A DNA stretch of 64,000 nucleotides from Phenylobacterium sp. (lineage in GTDB: Bacteria; Pseudomonadota; Alphaproteobacteria; Caulobacterales; Caulobacteraceae): positions 35,627-99,626 of the forward strand of contig NZ_WGNY01000041.1 of the NCBI RefSeq assembly GCF_016124325.1, given 5' to 3'. The notes under the pieces were generated by a model that saw nothing but the letters and a program-made list of their open reading frames with translations, was not told where the DNA came from and did no database searches. The translations under genes and the position numbers were made by a program. Shown here in pieces: positions 10,235-19,373 of this stretch; position 1 is the stretch's first letter, and the number at the start of each line of letters is the position of its first letter.

Positions 10235-10476
10235 GCCGCGTCCTCCCGGATGTCTTCCGCGGCGCCCATCGCCGCGCGCAACGCAAAGCACCCGAAGTCA
10301 GCAGGGTGCGCCTCGATCATCTCCCGAGTCACGCCTCGTTCCGTTTCATCGCAGGGCCGGACGCCCGGCCATGAGGGCCGGACCACGCCGATGCGTAGCC
10401 ATTAGCTCGTACCGCGATGTTTGTGGAGGGGCGCCCCTGCGGCAGGCCAGCGCGTCCCGGCGCGCGCGGCCGCCGC

Positions 10477-11151
10477 TCAGCCCACCCCGTGCGCCTCGGC
10501 CTTGGCCACGCCGTCCCGGACGATCCGCAGCAGCGGGTTGGGCCGGGGCTCGCCCACCTTGGTCAGGCGGTTGCGGTCGATGTGGTGGAAGGGCTCGTCC
10601 CGCCCGCGCACCTGCAGCACCGTGTCGGACACGTAGCTCCAGGTCCCGTCGTCGTGGAAGGTGACGTCCAGCGTGTAGGCGTCGGTGCGGAACGCCCACT
10701 CCAGGAAGTCGGTCGAGCAGATGCCGTAGCCCGGCCCGCCGCGTTCGGCCCGCACCTTGATCGTGTCGGCGTCCGCCGCCGCCTGGCCGCTCGCCAGCGC
10801 GTTCTGGCCGCGCGGGATGGTCAGGGTCTGCATCACCAGCCCGGTGGCCGGCTCCCACAGCCAGTAGCCGATCTGGTCGTGGAAAGTGGTGTCCTCGTCG
10901 GTGGAGACCACGTGCACGTGGTAGCGCAGGCCGTAGAGGATCTGCGGGCCGTTGGGCTGCGGGTCGATCGGCTGCATCTCGATGCGCTCGAGGTACGTCC
11001 GGCGCTCGGGCCCTTCGGCCTTGGGGTTCACGTCGACGCCCTTCCGCCCCTCCCAGACGCCCGCCAGCCGGCGCAGCGGCCCCAGGTTGGCCAGGGTGTC
11101 GGGATCGACGTCCTCCGGCTCGGTGAAGATGTCGTCGGGAAAGTCGTGCAT
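10477..11151 (-). CDS. FABP-like/heme-binding beta-barrel (nitrobindin-like, DUF1794) protein
   Basis: LRRLAGVWEGRKGVDVNPK...YLERIEMQPIDPQPNGPQILYGLRYH; beta-rich. Confidence 0.7.
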   Translation of the reverse strand: MHDFPDDIFTEPEDVDPDTLANLGPLRRLAGVWEGRKGVDVNPKAEGPERRTYLERIEMQPIDPQPNGPQILYGLRYHVHVVSTDEDTTFHDQIGYWLWEPATGLVMQTLTIPRGQNALASGQAAADADTIKVRAERGGPGYGICSTDFLEWAFRTDAYTLDVTFHDDGTWSYVSDTVLQVRGRDEPFHHIDRNRLTKVGEPRPNPLLRIVRDGVAKAEAHGVG

Positions 11152-11229
11152 CTCGCCCCCCAAATGGCCGCATGGCCGGCCCGTCGATTTCCGGTTAGCG
11201 CGTTCCGCGCCGCGCGCAAGCCCGCGCCG

Positions 11230-11886
11230 TCAGCCGGCGAGCCCCGGGAACAGCGCCCGCAGGCTCGTGACCATCATCTCCACCGCGATGGCCGCCAGGA
11301 TCATGCCCATCAGCCGCCTGGCGATGGCGGTCACCCTAGGGGACAGTCGTCGCCCGATCATCGGCGCGGCGAACAGCGAGACGCCCAGCAGAGCCAGGAA
11401 GGCGACGAGGCCCGCCGCCAGCCCGGCCAGCTGGTGCTGCGCCATCGCCGTCTGGCCGAACACCACCAGGGTGGCGATGGTCCCGGGGCCCACCAGCAGC
11501 GGCATTGTGAGGGGATAGACCGCCACGTCCGGGCCGGCCCCGCCCGCGCCATCGTCGTCGGCGGCCATCTCCTGGTCGGTGGGCTTGTGCTGGGTGCTCG
11601 CGCCCCCGTGCAGCATGTCGAGCGCGATCAGCAGCACCAGCAGGCCGCCGGCCAGCCGGAAGTCGTCGACGGTGATGCCGAAGAAGCCGAGGATCGCTCC
11701 ACCCGCCAGCGCCGAGACCGCGCAGCCGATGGTCACGCCCGCCAGGGCGACCCCGGCGATCCGCCGCTGCTGCGCCTCGGTGCAGCCCTCCGTCAGCGAC
11801 AGGAAGACCGGGATGTTGGCGATCGGGTTCATGATCGCGAACAGCGCCGCGAACACCTTGATCGCGAAGGCGAGGTCCAGCGCCAT
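11230..11886 (-). CDS. MarC family integral membrane protein
   Basis: FAALFAIMNPIANIPVFLSLTEG motif, multiple TM helices. Confidence 0.9.
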   Translation of the reverse strand: MALDLAFAIKVFAALFAIMNPIANIPVFLSLTEGCTEAQQRRIAGVALAGVTIGCAVSALAGGAILGFFGITVDDFRLAGGLLVLLIALDMLHGGASTQHKPTDQEMAADDDGAGGAGPDVAVYPLTMPLLVGPGTIATLVVFGQTAMAQHQLAGLAAGLVAFLALLGVSLFAAPMIGRRLSPRVTAIARRLMGMILAAIAVEMMVTSLRALFPGLAG

Positions 11887-11968
11887 CGGCTCCCCCTTGT
11901 CGGCCGCACGTCCCGCCAAGACGAGGCGATCCGGCCGCGGGGGTCAACTCGCGCGGGATCCGACCCGA

Positions 11969-12003
11969 CAAAAAGGCGGCCGGAGCTTTCGCCCCGGCCG
12001 CCG
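11969..12003 (-). terminator. Rho-independent terminator downstream of rpoH
   Basis: Minus strand ggcggccgg...ccggccgcc stem followed by T-run. Confidence 0.75.
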
Positions 12004-12031
12004 GTCTTCGTGTTCGCTGCGTCGGCGCGGC

Positions 12032-12919
12032 TTAGGCGTCGACGAGATTCCGTTCGGCCGCCGCCGCCCGCATGGACTTCTGCAGCTTCTCGAAGGCGCG
12101 CACCTCGATCTGGCGCACGCGCTCGCGGCTGACGCCGTACTCGCTGGCCAGTTCCTCCAGCGTGGTCGGCTCGTCCTTCAGGCGCCGCTCCGTGAGGATG
12201 TGGCGCTCGCGGTCGGTGAGCTCGGTCATCGCCTCTTCCAGCAGGCTCATGCGCAGATTGCGCTCCTGGGTGTCGGCGATCACCGTCTCCTGGCTGGGGG
12301 TCTCGTCGTCGACCAGCCAGTCCTGCCATTCGCTCTCGCCGTCCGAACGCAGCGGGGCGTTCAGGCTGGCGTCGCCGCCGGAGAGGCGGCGGTTCATGCT
12401 GACGACTTCCTCGTCCAGCACGCCCAGCTTGGTGGCGATCTGGCTCACCTGGTCGGGGCGCAGGTCGCCTTCCTGCAGGGCGGCGATCTCGGACTTCGCC
12501 TTGCGCAGGTTGAAGAACAGCTTCTTCTGCGCCGCGGTGGTGCCCATCTTCACGAGCGACCAGCTGCGCAGGATGTATTCCTGGATCGAGGCGCGGATCC
12601 ACCACATGGCGTAGGTCGCCAGGCGGAAGCCCTTGTCCGGGTCGAACTTCTTCACCGCCTGCATCAGCCCGACGTTGCCTTCGGAGATGACCTCGCCGAT
12701 CGGCAGGCCATAGCCGCGGTAGCCCATGGCGATCTTCGCCACGAGGCGCAGGTGGCTGGTGACCAGCTGGTGGGCGGCCTCGGGGTCCTGATGCTCCTGC
12801 CAGGCCTTGGCGAGCATGAACTCCTGGTCCTTGCCCAGCATCGGGAACTTGCGGATTTCCGCCAGGTAGCGGCTGAGACCGCCTTCCGGCGTCATGACGG
12901 CGAGCGCGTTGGCGGCCAT
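12032..12919 (-). CDS. rpoH: RNA polymerase sigma-32 factor
   Basis: HLRLVAKIAMGYRGYGLPIGEVISEGNVGLMQAVKKFDPDKGFRLATYAMWWIRASIQEYILRSWSLVKMGTTAAQKKLFFNLR. Confidence 0.97.
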   Translation of the reverse strand: MAANALAVMTPEGGLSRYLAEIRKFPMLGKDQEFMLAKAWQEHQDPEAAHQLVTSHLRLVAKIAMGYRGYGLPIGEVISEGNVGLMQAVKKFDPDKGFRLATYAMWWIRASIQEYILRSWSLVKMGTTAAQKKLFFNLRKAKSEIAALQEGDLRPDQVSQIATKLGVLDEEVVSMNRRLSGGDASLNAPLRSDGESEWQDWLVDDETPSQETVIADTQERNLRMSLLEEAMTELTDRERHILTERRLKDEPTTLEELASEYGVSRERVRQIEVRAFEKLQKSMRAAAAERNLVDA

Positions 12920-13083
12920 GCGACTATCCCCTGTACTCGTGTTCCAACTCTCCGGGCTGTTCGGGCCGCGCCCACGCTGACTGTCGCTCTGCGACGCGTG
13001 CGCTGACGGCGAACTCATCCCCACAACTCTCAGATAGGTATCCGGTTGCGGTGACGGTAGGCCGCCAGGGAGGTTGCGGCCCG

Positions 13084-13114
13084 AAAAAGTCCGACTGCTA
13101 TGGTCGGGATTTTT
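13084..13114. terminator. Hairpin flanked by A- and T-runs (possible bidirectional terminator) upstream of rpoH
   Basis: aaaaagtccgactgctatggtcgggattttt. Confidence 0.45.
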
Positions 13115-13286
13115 ACAGTGCTTAGATGGCGCCAACAAGGCGCCGTTTCTCATAGGTGCGATAGGCTTCCTGCATGCGGCGCAGGGCCGGGCGTGGGCCG
13201 ACACGCGTCGCCTTGTCGGAACCCGGCGGTGTCGTTCGTCCTCGGGTCGGAAGTCCGTCATCCGCCGCGAGCAACAGGAGCACCCA

Positions 13287-13754
13287 ATGACCCCCTTCGT
13301 CACCTGCCTATGGTTCGACCGCGAGGCCGAGGAGGCCGCCAACTTCTACGCCTCGATCTTCCCGAACTCGAAGGTTGGCCGGGTCACGCCCTATCCGGCC
13401 GATGCGCCGGGCGGTCAGGCCGGCCAGACCATGACGGTCGAGTTCGAGCTGAACGGCCAGAGGTTCGTCGGGCTGAACGGCGGCCCGCTCTTCAAGTTCA
13501 ACGAAGCCATCTCGATCCAGGTCCCCTGCGAAAGCCAGGCCGAGATCGACCGCCTTTGGGCCGCGCTCACCGCGGACGGGGGCGAGGAGAGCGTCTGCGG
13601 CTGGTGCAAGGACCGCTTCGGCCTGTCCTGGCAGGTGGCGCCGGCGATCATGCCGGACTTGCTGAGCGGTCCGCGCGCCGCCGAGGTGATGGCCGCCTTC
13701 ATGCAGATGCGGAAGTTCGATCTCGCCGCGGTGGAGGCCGCGGCGGCCAGCTAG
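13287..13754 (+). CDS. VOC family (PhnB-like) protein
   Basis: MTPFVTCLWFDREAEEAANFYASIFPNSKVGRVTPY...WCKDRFGLSWQVAP. Confidence 0.92.
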   Translation: MTPFVTCLWFDREAEEAANFYASIFPNSKVGRVTPYPADAPGGQAGQTMTVEFELNGQRFVGLNGGPLFKFNEAISIQVPCESQAEIDRLWAALTADGGEESVCGWCKDRFGLSWQVAPAIMPDLLSGPRAAEVMAAFMQMRKFDLAAVEAAAAS

Positions 13755-13815
13755 AGCCTTCCCGGATCGGGTGGGATCATCCGATCCGGACCAGAAGGCT
13801 CCATCTTCATGGGCC

Positions 13816-15132
13816 CTAGCTCCGCTTGTTCGTCTCCGACAGCAGGAACACCGAGACGAACGAGATCAGGCTGAGCACCACCATGTAGCCCGAGATCGCC
13901 AGCGAGGTGTGGAACTTCTCCAGCAGCGCCACGGCGATCATCGGGGCGAACCCGCCCGCCGCGATCGCGCCGAGCTGGTAGCCCATCGAGGCGCCGGAAT
14001 AGCGCAGCTCCACCGAGAACATCTCGGCGAACAGCGCCGCCTGGGGCCCGTACATCAGGTTCAGCAGGATCAGGCCGATGGCGATGGCGGTCAGCATGAG
14101 GCCGAAGCTGGCGGTGTCGACCATCAGGAAGAACGGGACCGCCCAGGCCGCCGAGAGCAGCGCGCCCAGCATGAACACCCCGCGCCGCCCGTAGCGGTCC
14201 GACAGCGAGGCCGCGAAGGGCAGGCTGGGCGCCGAGATCAGGCTGCCCAGCAGCACCGCCCACAGCACCGTCGATTTCTCCAGGTGGAGGTGGGTGGTCG
14301 CGTACGAAACCACATAGGTGATGATGATGTAGAAGCAGCCGTTCGAGGCCACGAAGGCGCCGGCCGCCAGCAGGATCTCGCGCGGATGCTGGGTCAGCGC
14401 CTGCAGGATCGGCGAGCGGTTGCGTCGCGCCTCGGCCGCCTGGCGTTCCTCCTCGGCGTCGGCCAGGGCCTTGAACTCCGGCGTGTCCTCCAGCTTGAGC
14501 TGGACGTAGAGGGCCAGGCCCACCAGGGCGATCGAGGCCACGAACGGCGCGCGCCAGCCCCAGGCCTGGAAGGCCTCGGGGTCCACCCAGTCGGCCATCA
14601 GCAGGAACACGAGGTTGGCCAGCACCACCCCGGCCGGCACGCCCAGCTGGGCGAAGCTGCCGTAGAAGCCGCGCTGGCCGGGCGGGGCGCTCTCGATGGC
14701 GAGCAGGGCCGCCCCGCCCCACTGGCCGCCCACCGCCAGCCCCTGGGCGAAGCGCAGCACGATCAGGATGATGGGGGCGAACACGCCGAGCGTGGCGTAG
14801 CCGGGCAGCAGGCCCACCAGGGTGGTGGCCCCGCCCATCAGCAGCATCGCCGTCACCAGCGCCTTCTTGCGCCCCATCCTGTCGCCGAAATGCCCGAACA
14901 GCACCCCGCCCACCGGCCGGGCGATGAACCCCACGGCGAAGGTGGAGAACGAGGCCAGGGTCGCCACCATCGGCGGCAGGTCGGCGGAGAAGAAGAGCCT
15001 GGGGAAAACGAGGGCCGCGGCCGTCCCGTAGATGAAGAAGTCGTACCACTCGATACTGGACGCGGCGAGCGCGGTCAGCGCCACGCGGGCGGTGGAATTC
15101 TCGCGCGCGGGCGCGGCGGCCGATGTGGTCAA
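13816..15132 (-). CDS. MFS transporter, metabolite:H+ symporter (MHS) type
   Basis: SSIEWYDFFIYGTAAALVFPRLFF; RPVGGVLFGHFGDRMGRKKALV; RFAQGLAVGGQWGGAALLA. Confidence 0.93.
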   Translation of the reverse strand: MTTSAAAPARENSTARVALTALAASSIEWYDFFIYGTAAALVFPRLFFSADLPPMVATLASFSTFAVGFIARPVGGVLFGHFGDRMGRKKALVTAMLLMGGATTLVGLLPGYATLGVFAPIILIVLRFAQGLAVGGQWGGAALLAIESAPPGQRGFYGSFAQLGVPAGVVLANLVFLLMADWVDPEAFQAWGWRAPFVASIALVGLALYVQLKLEDTPEFKALADAEEERQAAEARRNRSPILQALTQHPREILLAAGAFVASNGCFYIIITYVVSYATTHLHLEKSTVLWAVLLGSLISAPSLPFAASLSDRYGRRGVFMLGALLSAAWAVPFFLMVDTASFGLMLTAIAIGLILLNLMYGPQAALFAEMFSVELRYSGASMGYQLGAIAAGGFAPMIAVALLEKFHTSLAISGYMVVLSLISFVSVFLLSETNKRS

Positions 15133-15260
15133 AACGCTTTCCTCCCCGGCGCGCTTGGATCGCGCGCTTCCTTCCCCAAGGTCCGGCCACTATGGCACGG
15201 TTGGCGGGGCCGGGTGTGACCATACCGAAATTTCGTCGGGCGGGGCCGCCTCCAGCGGTG

Positions 15261-15300
15261 TCATCCCGGTTTCGGCAAAGCCGAAGACCGGGACCCATGG
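15261..15300 (+). repeat. Dispersed palindromic repeat, copy R1
   Basis: tcatcccggtttcggcaaagccgaagaccgggacccatgg. Confidence 0.75.
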
Positions 15301-15397
15301 ACCTCGGCCCGCCCGGACCACCCGGCCGCCTGGCTCTTGCCGAGCACCTGAAAAGCGGCAAGGTTGAGCTAGTTCTTTCTGTGGAGCTGAAGTTGCG

Positions 15398-17863
15398 ATG
15401 GTCGACGCGCACCTGCAGCACGTCAGCGGCGCAGGCGCGGTCGCAGCCCAGGTCGTCGGCGACCACAACCAGGTCCACATCATCGTGGGCGGCGCGACGC
15501 TCGCGCTCGAAAAGCTCCATGAGCGCCGGGCCGAGCCCCAGAGCATCATCGAACTCTTGCGCGTCGACATCCGCGCCACCCGGCTCGTCGGCCGCGACGC
15601 GCCGCTGAACGCCCTGGCCGCGTGGCGGGACGACGCGGCCTCCATATCGGTCCGCTGCATCGCCGGCCAGGCCGGCGCCGGCAAGACGCGGCTGGCGATC
15701 GAGGCCTGCGAGGCGGCGGAAGCCGCGGGCTGGGCCGCGGGGTTCGTATCGAGCGAAGAGCTGCGCCGCTTCCATGAGGCCAACAACCTCGTCCACTGGC
15801 GGCTCGACCGCGACACTCTCGTCGTCCTGGACTACGCCGCCTCGTCCCTGCTGATCCTGAAGTCCTGGCTCGGCCTTCTGGCGCCCCATCGCGACGCGCC
15901 GGCGGATCACAAGCTGCGCATCCTCCTGCTCGAACGCCACGCTGATCCGGACATGGGCTGGTGGGCGGACTTGGCCCGGCGCGAGTCGCTGAGCCGCGCG
16001 GGCCCGGCCGATCTCATCGGCGGCGAGCAACCCGTTAGGCTCACGCCCCTCGACGGCCTTGAGGATCGCCGCGCGCTTCTGGCCCAGGCGATGGAGCTCG
16101 CCGCGCCGCTGCTGGATCCGCCGCGGGCGGCCCGGGTCCCACCGGCGCTAGGCGCCGACCCTTGGTTCGACCGGAGGCTGGGCGATACGCGTATCGAGAA
16201 CGGGCCGCTCTACCTGGTCATGGCCGGCGTCCATGCGGCTCGGCATGGCGCCACGACGGCGCTGTCGCTGGACCGCGGCGAACTGGCCTTCGCCATGGCG
16301 GACATCGAACAGGCCCGGCTCAGGCGTTTTGCCGCGGCCCGGGGCTTCCGGGACGACGGGGCGCTGCTTTGCCACCTCGCGGCCTGCGTCACCCTTCAGA
16401 ATGGTTGCCAAACCGATGCGCTCCTGGCGCTGGTCCGTGAAGAAATGGAGGCGATGGCGTTTCCGGCGCCGATGGGACCGGAGGGTGTGGCGGGCGCGCT
16501 CCTCGATGCCCTATCGACGTCCGGCGCCGGGCTCGACGCCATTCGTCCGGACCTCATCGGCGAGGCCTTTCTGCTTCGCACGATTGATGGCGGCCCCCTG
16601 CGCCCGCCAGAGGCCAGTCAGGCCATCGTTCTGCGCGCTTATCATCGCGACGTGGCGGGCGTGGTCGGGGCCTTGGTCCGATGCGCCGTCGATCACGCCG
16701 AGGGGCGCCGCGACCATGCCGCGCCGGACTGGCTGGGCGCCGTGGTCGATCAGTCGAGCGACGTCACGGCCTTGATGCGGATATCGGACGACCTGCCCGA
16801 GCAGACCTTGGCCCTTCGCGAGCTGGCCGCGGCGATCGAAGCGCGGATCGCAAGTATTCTCAGGTCGCGCGCAGACGGGCACGTGGATTTTCAGTCGACG
16901 CTGGCCGGCTCGCTCAACAATCTCGCCAATCGCCTGAGCGCCCTGGGCCAGCGGGAGGCGGCGCTGGAGGCCGCGCAAGAGGCCGTCGAACTCTACCGCA
17001 CCCTCGCCGCGGCGCGGCCCGACGCCTTCACGCCCGACCTGGCCGGCTCGCTCAACAACCTCGCCGCTCACTTGAGCGACCTGGGCCAGGGGGAGGCGGC
17101 GCTGGAGGCCGCGCAAGAGGCCGTCAAACTCTACCGCGCTCTCGCCGCGGCGCGGCCCGACGCCTTCACGCGAAACCTGGCCATGTCGCTCAACAACCTC
17201 GCCAATTGCCTGAGCGACCTGGGCCAGGGGGAGGCGGCGCTGGAGGCCGCGCAAGAGGCCGTCGAACTCCACCGCACCCTCGCCACGGCCCGGCCCGACG
17301 CCTTCACGCCCAACCTGGCCAATTCGCTCAACAACCTCGCCAATTGCCTGAGCGACCTGGGCCAGGGGGAGGCGGCGCTGGAGGCCGCGCAAGAGGCCGT
17401 CGAACTCTACCGCACCCTCGCCGCGGCGCGGCCCGACGCCTTCACGCCGGACCTGGCCGGCTCGCTCAACAACCTCGCCGCTCACTTGAGCGACCTGGGC
17501 CAGGGGGAGGCGGCGCTGGAGGCCGCGCGCGAGGCCGTCGAACTCCACCGCGCTCTCGCCGCGGCCCGGCCCGACGCCTTCACGCCCGACCTGGCCATGT
17601 CGATTTCCGTGCTTGCAGATGCGCTCGAAGCCCACGGACGTCCAACGGAAGCCGTCGCTCACGACCATGAGGCCGTCGCGACGCTGTCGCCCTATCTTCA
17701 GGCGCAACCGGAAGTCTATGCTGTGCGCATGCTTTCGATCGTTCAGGACTACGTCCGTCGAGCCGCGATGGTCCAAATCGCCTTGGACGAAGAACTGCTG
17801 GAGCCAATCCTCGAACGGCTCGCCCCGTTCCTTCAGAAGAACCTGGGCTCACCCCCTTCCTGA
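15398..17863 (+). CDS. STAND/NLR-like NTPase with N-terminal RHIM-like motif and C-terminal TPR array
   Basis: LQHVSGAGAVAAQVVGDHNQVHIIVGG at N-term; Walker A GQAGAGKT; Walker B-like DTLVVLDYAA; five 46-aa TPR units. Confidence 0.88.
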   Translation: MVDAHLQHVSGAGAVAAQVVGDHNQVHIIVGGATLALEKLHERRAEPQSIIELLRVDIRATRLVGRDAPLNALAAWRDDAASISVRCIAGQAGAGKTRLAIEACEAAEAAGWAAGFVSSEELRRFHEANNLVHWRLDRDTLVVLDYAASSLLILKSWLGLLAPHRDAPADHKLRILLLERHADPDMGWWADLARRESLSRAGPADLIGGEQPVRLTPLDGLEDRRALLAQAMELAAPLLDPPRAARVPPALGADPWFDRRLGDTRIENGPLYLVMAGVHAARHGATTALSLDRGELAFAMADIEQARLRRFAAARGFRDDGALLCHLAACVTLQNGCQTDALLALVREEMEAMAFPAPMGPEGVAGALLDALSTSGAGLDAIRPDLIGEAFLLRTIDGGPLRPPEASQAIVLRAYHRDVAGVVGALVRCAVDHAEGRRDHAAPDWLGAVVDQSSDVTALMRISDDLPEQTLALRELAAAIEARIASILRSRADGHVDFQSTLAGSLNNLANRLSALGQREAALEAAQEAVELYRTLAAARPDAFTPDLAGSLNNLAAHLSDLGQGEAALEAAQEAVKLYRALAAARPDAFTRNLAMSLNNLANCLSDLGQGEAALEAAQEAVELHRTLATARPDAFTPNLANSLNNLANCLSDLGQGEAALEAAQEAVELYRTLAAARPDAFTPDLAGSLNNLAAHLSDLGQGEAALEAAREAVELHRALAAARPDAFTPDLAMSISVLADALEAHGRPTEAVAHDHEAVATLSPYLQAQPEVYAVRMLSIVQDYVRRAAMVQIALDEELLEPILERLAPFLQKNLGSPPS
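16910..17599 (+). repeat. Five tandem 138-bp (46-aa) near-identical TPR-coding units
   Basis: Units begin at 16910, 17048, 17186, 17324 and 17462 (tcgctcaacaa...), exact 138-bp period; units 2 and 5 differ at only a few bases. Confidence 0.97.
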
Positions 17864-17927
17864 GCGGATACGCTCGTCATGCGTGACGCGTCATCGATCC
17901 AATACCTACCCAAACGGAGCCCGAGAG

Positions 17928-18320
17928 ATGACAGGCATGGAACTCGCCGCCGCCGCCGTCGCAGTCGTCGCCCCCTATCTGGTCGAGGCCGGCAAGGGCG
18001 CCGCCAAGACCGTTGGAGGTGAGGTCGCCAAGCCCGTTCTTGAGTGGATGCGGGCGAAGCTGGGGGGGCGCGCCAAGGCAGCCCTTGCCGATTTGGAGGC
18101 GCACCCTGACGTCGAGGTCAATCGCGACGACCTCCGTGTACAGCTCGTCAAGGCGCTGGCGGCGGACCCATCGTTGAAGGAAGAGCTGGGGGCGCTCCTC
18201 CCGACCGGCGCGACGCAGGCCGTACAGATGACGCAGAACGTGCAAGGTCCTGGGGCGGCCGGCGCGCAGGTCTTCGGTTCGAACAACCAGACCACCGTGC
18301 GGGGCGGAAGGGCCGACTGA
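17928..18320 (+). CDS. Small helical (Bell-like) putative effector with C-terminal RHIM-like motif
   Basis: MTGMELAAAAVAVVAPYLVEAGKGAAKTVGGEVAKPVLEWMRAKL...; C-term TQNVQGPGAAGAQVFGSNNQTTVRGG; ggag RBS-like sequence upstream of ATG. Confidence 0.8.
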   Translation: MTGMELAAAAVAVVAPYLVEAGKGAAKTVGGEVAKPVLEWMRAKLGGRAKAALADLEAHPDVEVNRDDLRVQLVKALAADPSLKEELGALLPTGATQAVQMTQNVQGPGAAGAQVFGSNNQTTVRGGRAD

Positions 18321-18327
18321 AGCTCTC

Positions 18328-18366
18328 GGTCCCGGTCTTGCGCCTGCGGCGCAAACCGGGATGACA
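18328..18366 (-). repeat. Dispersed palindromic repeat, copy R2 (inverted relative to R1)
   Basis: ggtcccggtcttgcgcctgcggcgcaaaccgggatgaca. Confidence 0.7.
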
Positions 18367-18386
18367 CGCGGTGGGAAGCGCCGCCC

Positions 18387-19373
18387 TCACAGCTTCTCCA
18401 ACCGCTCCTGCAGCCCGGCCATGTCCGGGGGCAGGGGGCTCTCGAACCTTAGCGTCTCGCCCGTCACCGGATGGCGGAAGCCCAGCACGGCGGCGTGCAG
18501 GGCCTGGCGCGCCAGCCCCGTCGCGGCGATCGCCTCGCGCACCGGCTGGGCCGGATTGCCGGAGCCATAGACCGGGTCGCCCAGGCAGGGCGTGCCCTTG
18601 CTGGCCAGGTGGACGCGGATCTGGTGCGTGCGGCCCGTCTCCAGGCGGCAGGCCACCCGCGCCGCCAGCGGCCGGTCCGACGGGCCGAAGATGCGCTCGA
18701 CGGCGTAGTGGGTGATGGCGTGGCGGCCGCCGGACTTCACCATCGCCATCTTCTTGCGGTCGTGGGTCGAGCGGGCGATGGCGCCCTCGATGGTCCCCTT
18801 GGCGGGCCGGGGCGCGCCGCGGGTCAGGGCCACATAGGCGCGCTCGATGTCGTGGGCGGCGAACAGCGCCGAGAGCCCCTGGTGGGCCACGTCGGTCTTG
18901 GCGGCCACCACCACCCCCGACGTCTCCTTGTCGATCCGGTGCACGACGCCCGGCCGCGCCACGCCGCCGATCCCCGACAGGCTCGCCCCGCAGTGATGCA
19001 GGAGCGCGTTCACCAGCGTGCCGCTCTCGCTGCCGGGCGCGGGGTGCATGGCCATGCCCGGCGGCTTGTCGACCACGATCAGGTGCTCGTCCTCGAACAG
19101 CACCGTGAGCGGGATGTCTTCGGGTTGCGGCTCGGCCGGCGCCGGGGGCGGGATCTCCAGCCGGTACTCGCCCGCCTGCGCCTTGGCCGAGCCGTCGGTG
19201 ACCGGCGCCGCGCCGAAGGCCACGCGGCCCTCGGCGATCAGCGCCTGGATGCGGGCGCGCGACAGCTCGGGCAGGGCCTCGGCCAGCGCCTTGTCCACCC
19301 GCGTTCCCGCCGCCTCCGGGCTCAGTTCGACCCGGCGCAGGTCGTAGGCGTCCGCCTCGTCCTCAGCCGCCAT
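18387..19373 (-). CDS. rluD: RluA/RluD family 23S rRNA pseudouridine synthase
   Basis: S4-like N-terminus; GVVHRIDKETSGVVVAAKTDVAHQGLSALFAAHDIERAYVALTRG; ETGRTHQIRVHLASKGTPCLGDPVYG. Confidence 0.93.
   Translation of the reverse strand: MAAEDEADAYDLRRVELSPEAAGTRVDKALAEALPELSRARIQALIAEGRVAFGAAPVTDGSAKAQAGEYRLEIPPPAPAEPQPEDIPLTVLFEDEHLIVVDKPPGMAMHPAPGSESGTLVNALLHHCGASLSGIGGVARPGVVHRIDKETSGVVVAAKTDVAHQGLSALFAAHDIERAYVALTRGAPRPAKGTIEGAIARSTHDRKKMAMVKSGGRHAITHYAVERIFGPSDRPLAARVACRLETGRTHQIRVHLASKGTPCLGDPVYGSGNPAQPVREAIAATGLARQALHAAVLGFRHPVTGETLRFESPLPPDMAGLQERLEKL

Noticed and set aside
6858-10286. 1142-aa minus-strand ORF, and other very long ORFs such as 22428-25490 (+), 42079-45441 (+), 61492-63816 (-)
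   Set aside because: High-GC shadow ORFs antisense to or out of frame with well-supported genes (CDF/ClC, hisI/DUF817, TonB receptors); low-complexity R/G/A-rich translations.
16910-17599. Possible CRISPR or non-coding tandem repeat
   Set aside because: The 138-bp period is in frame inside an intact ORF and encodes canonical TPR helices.
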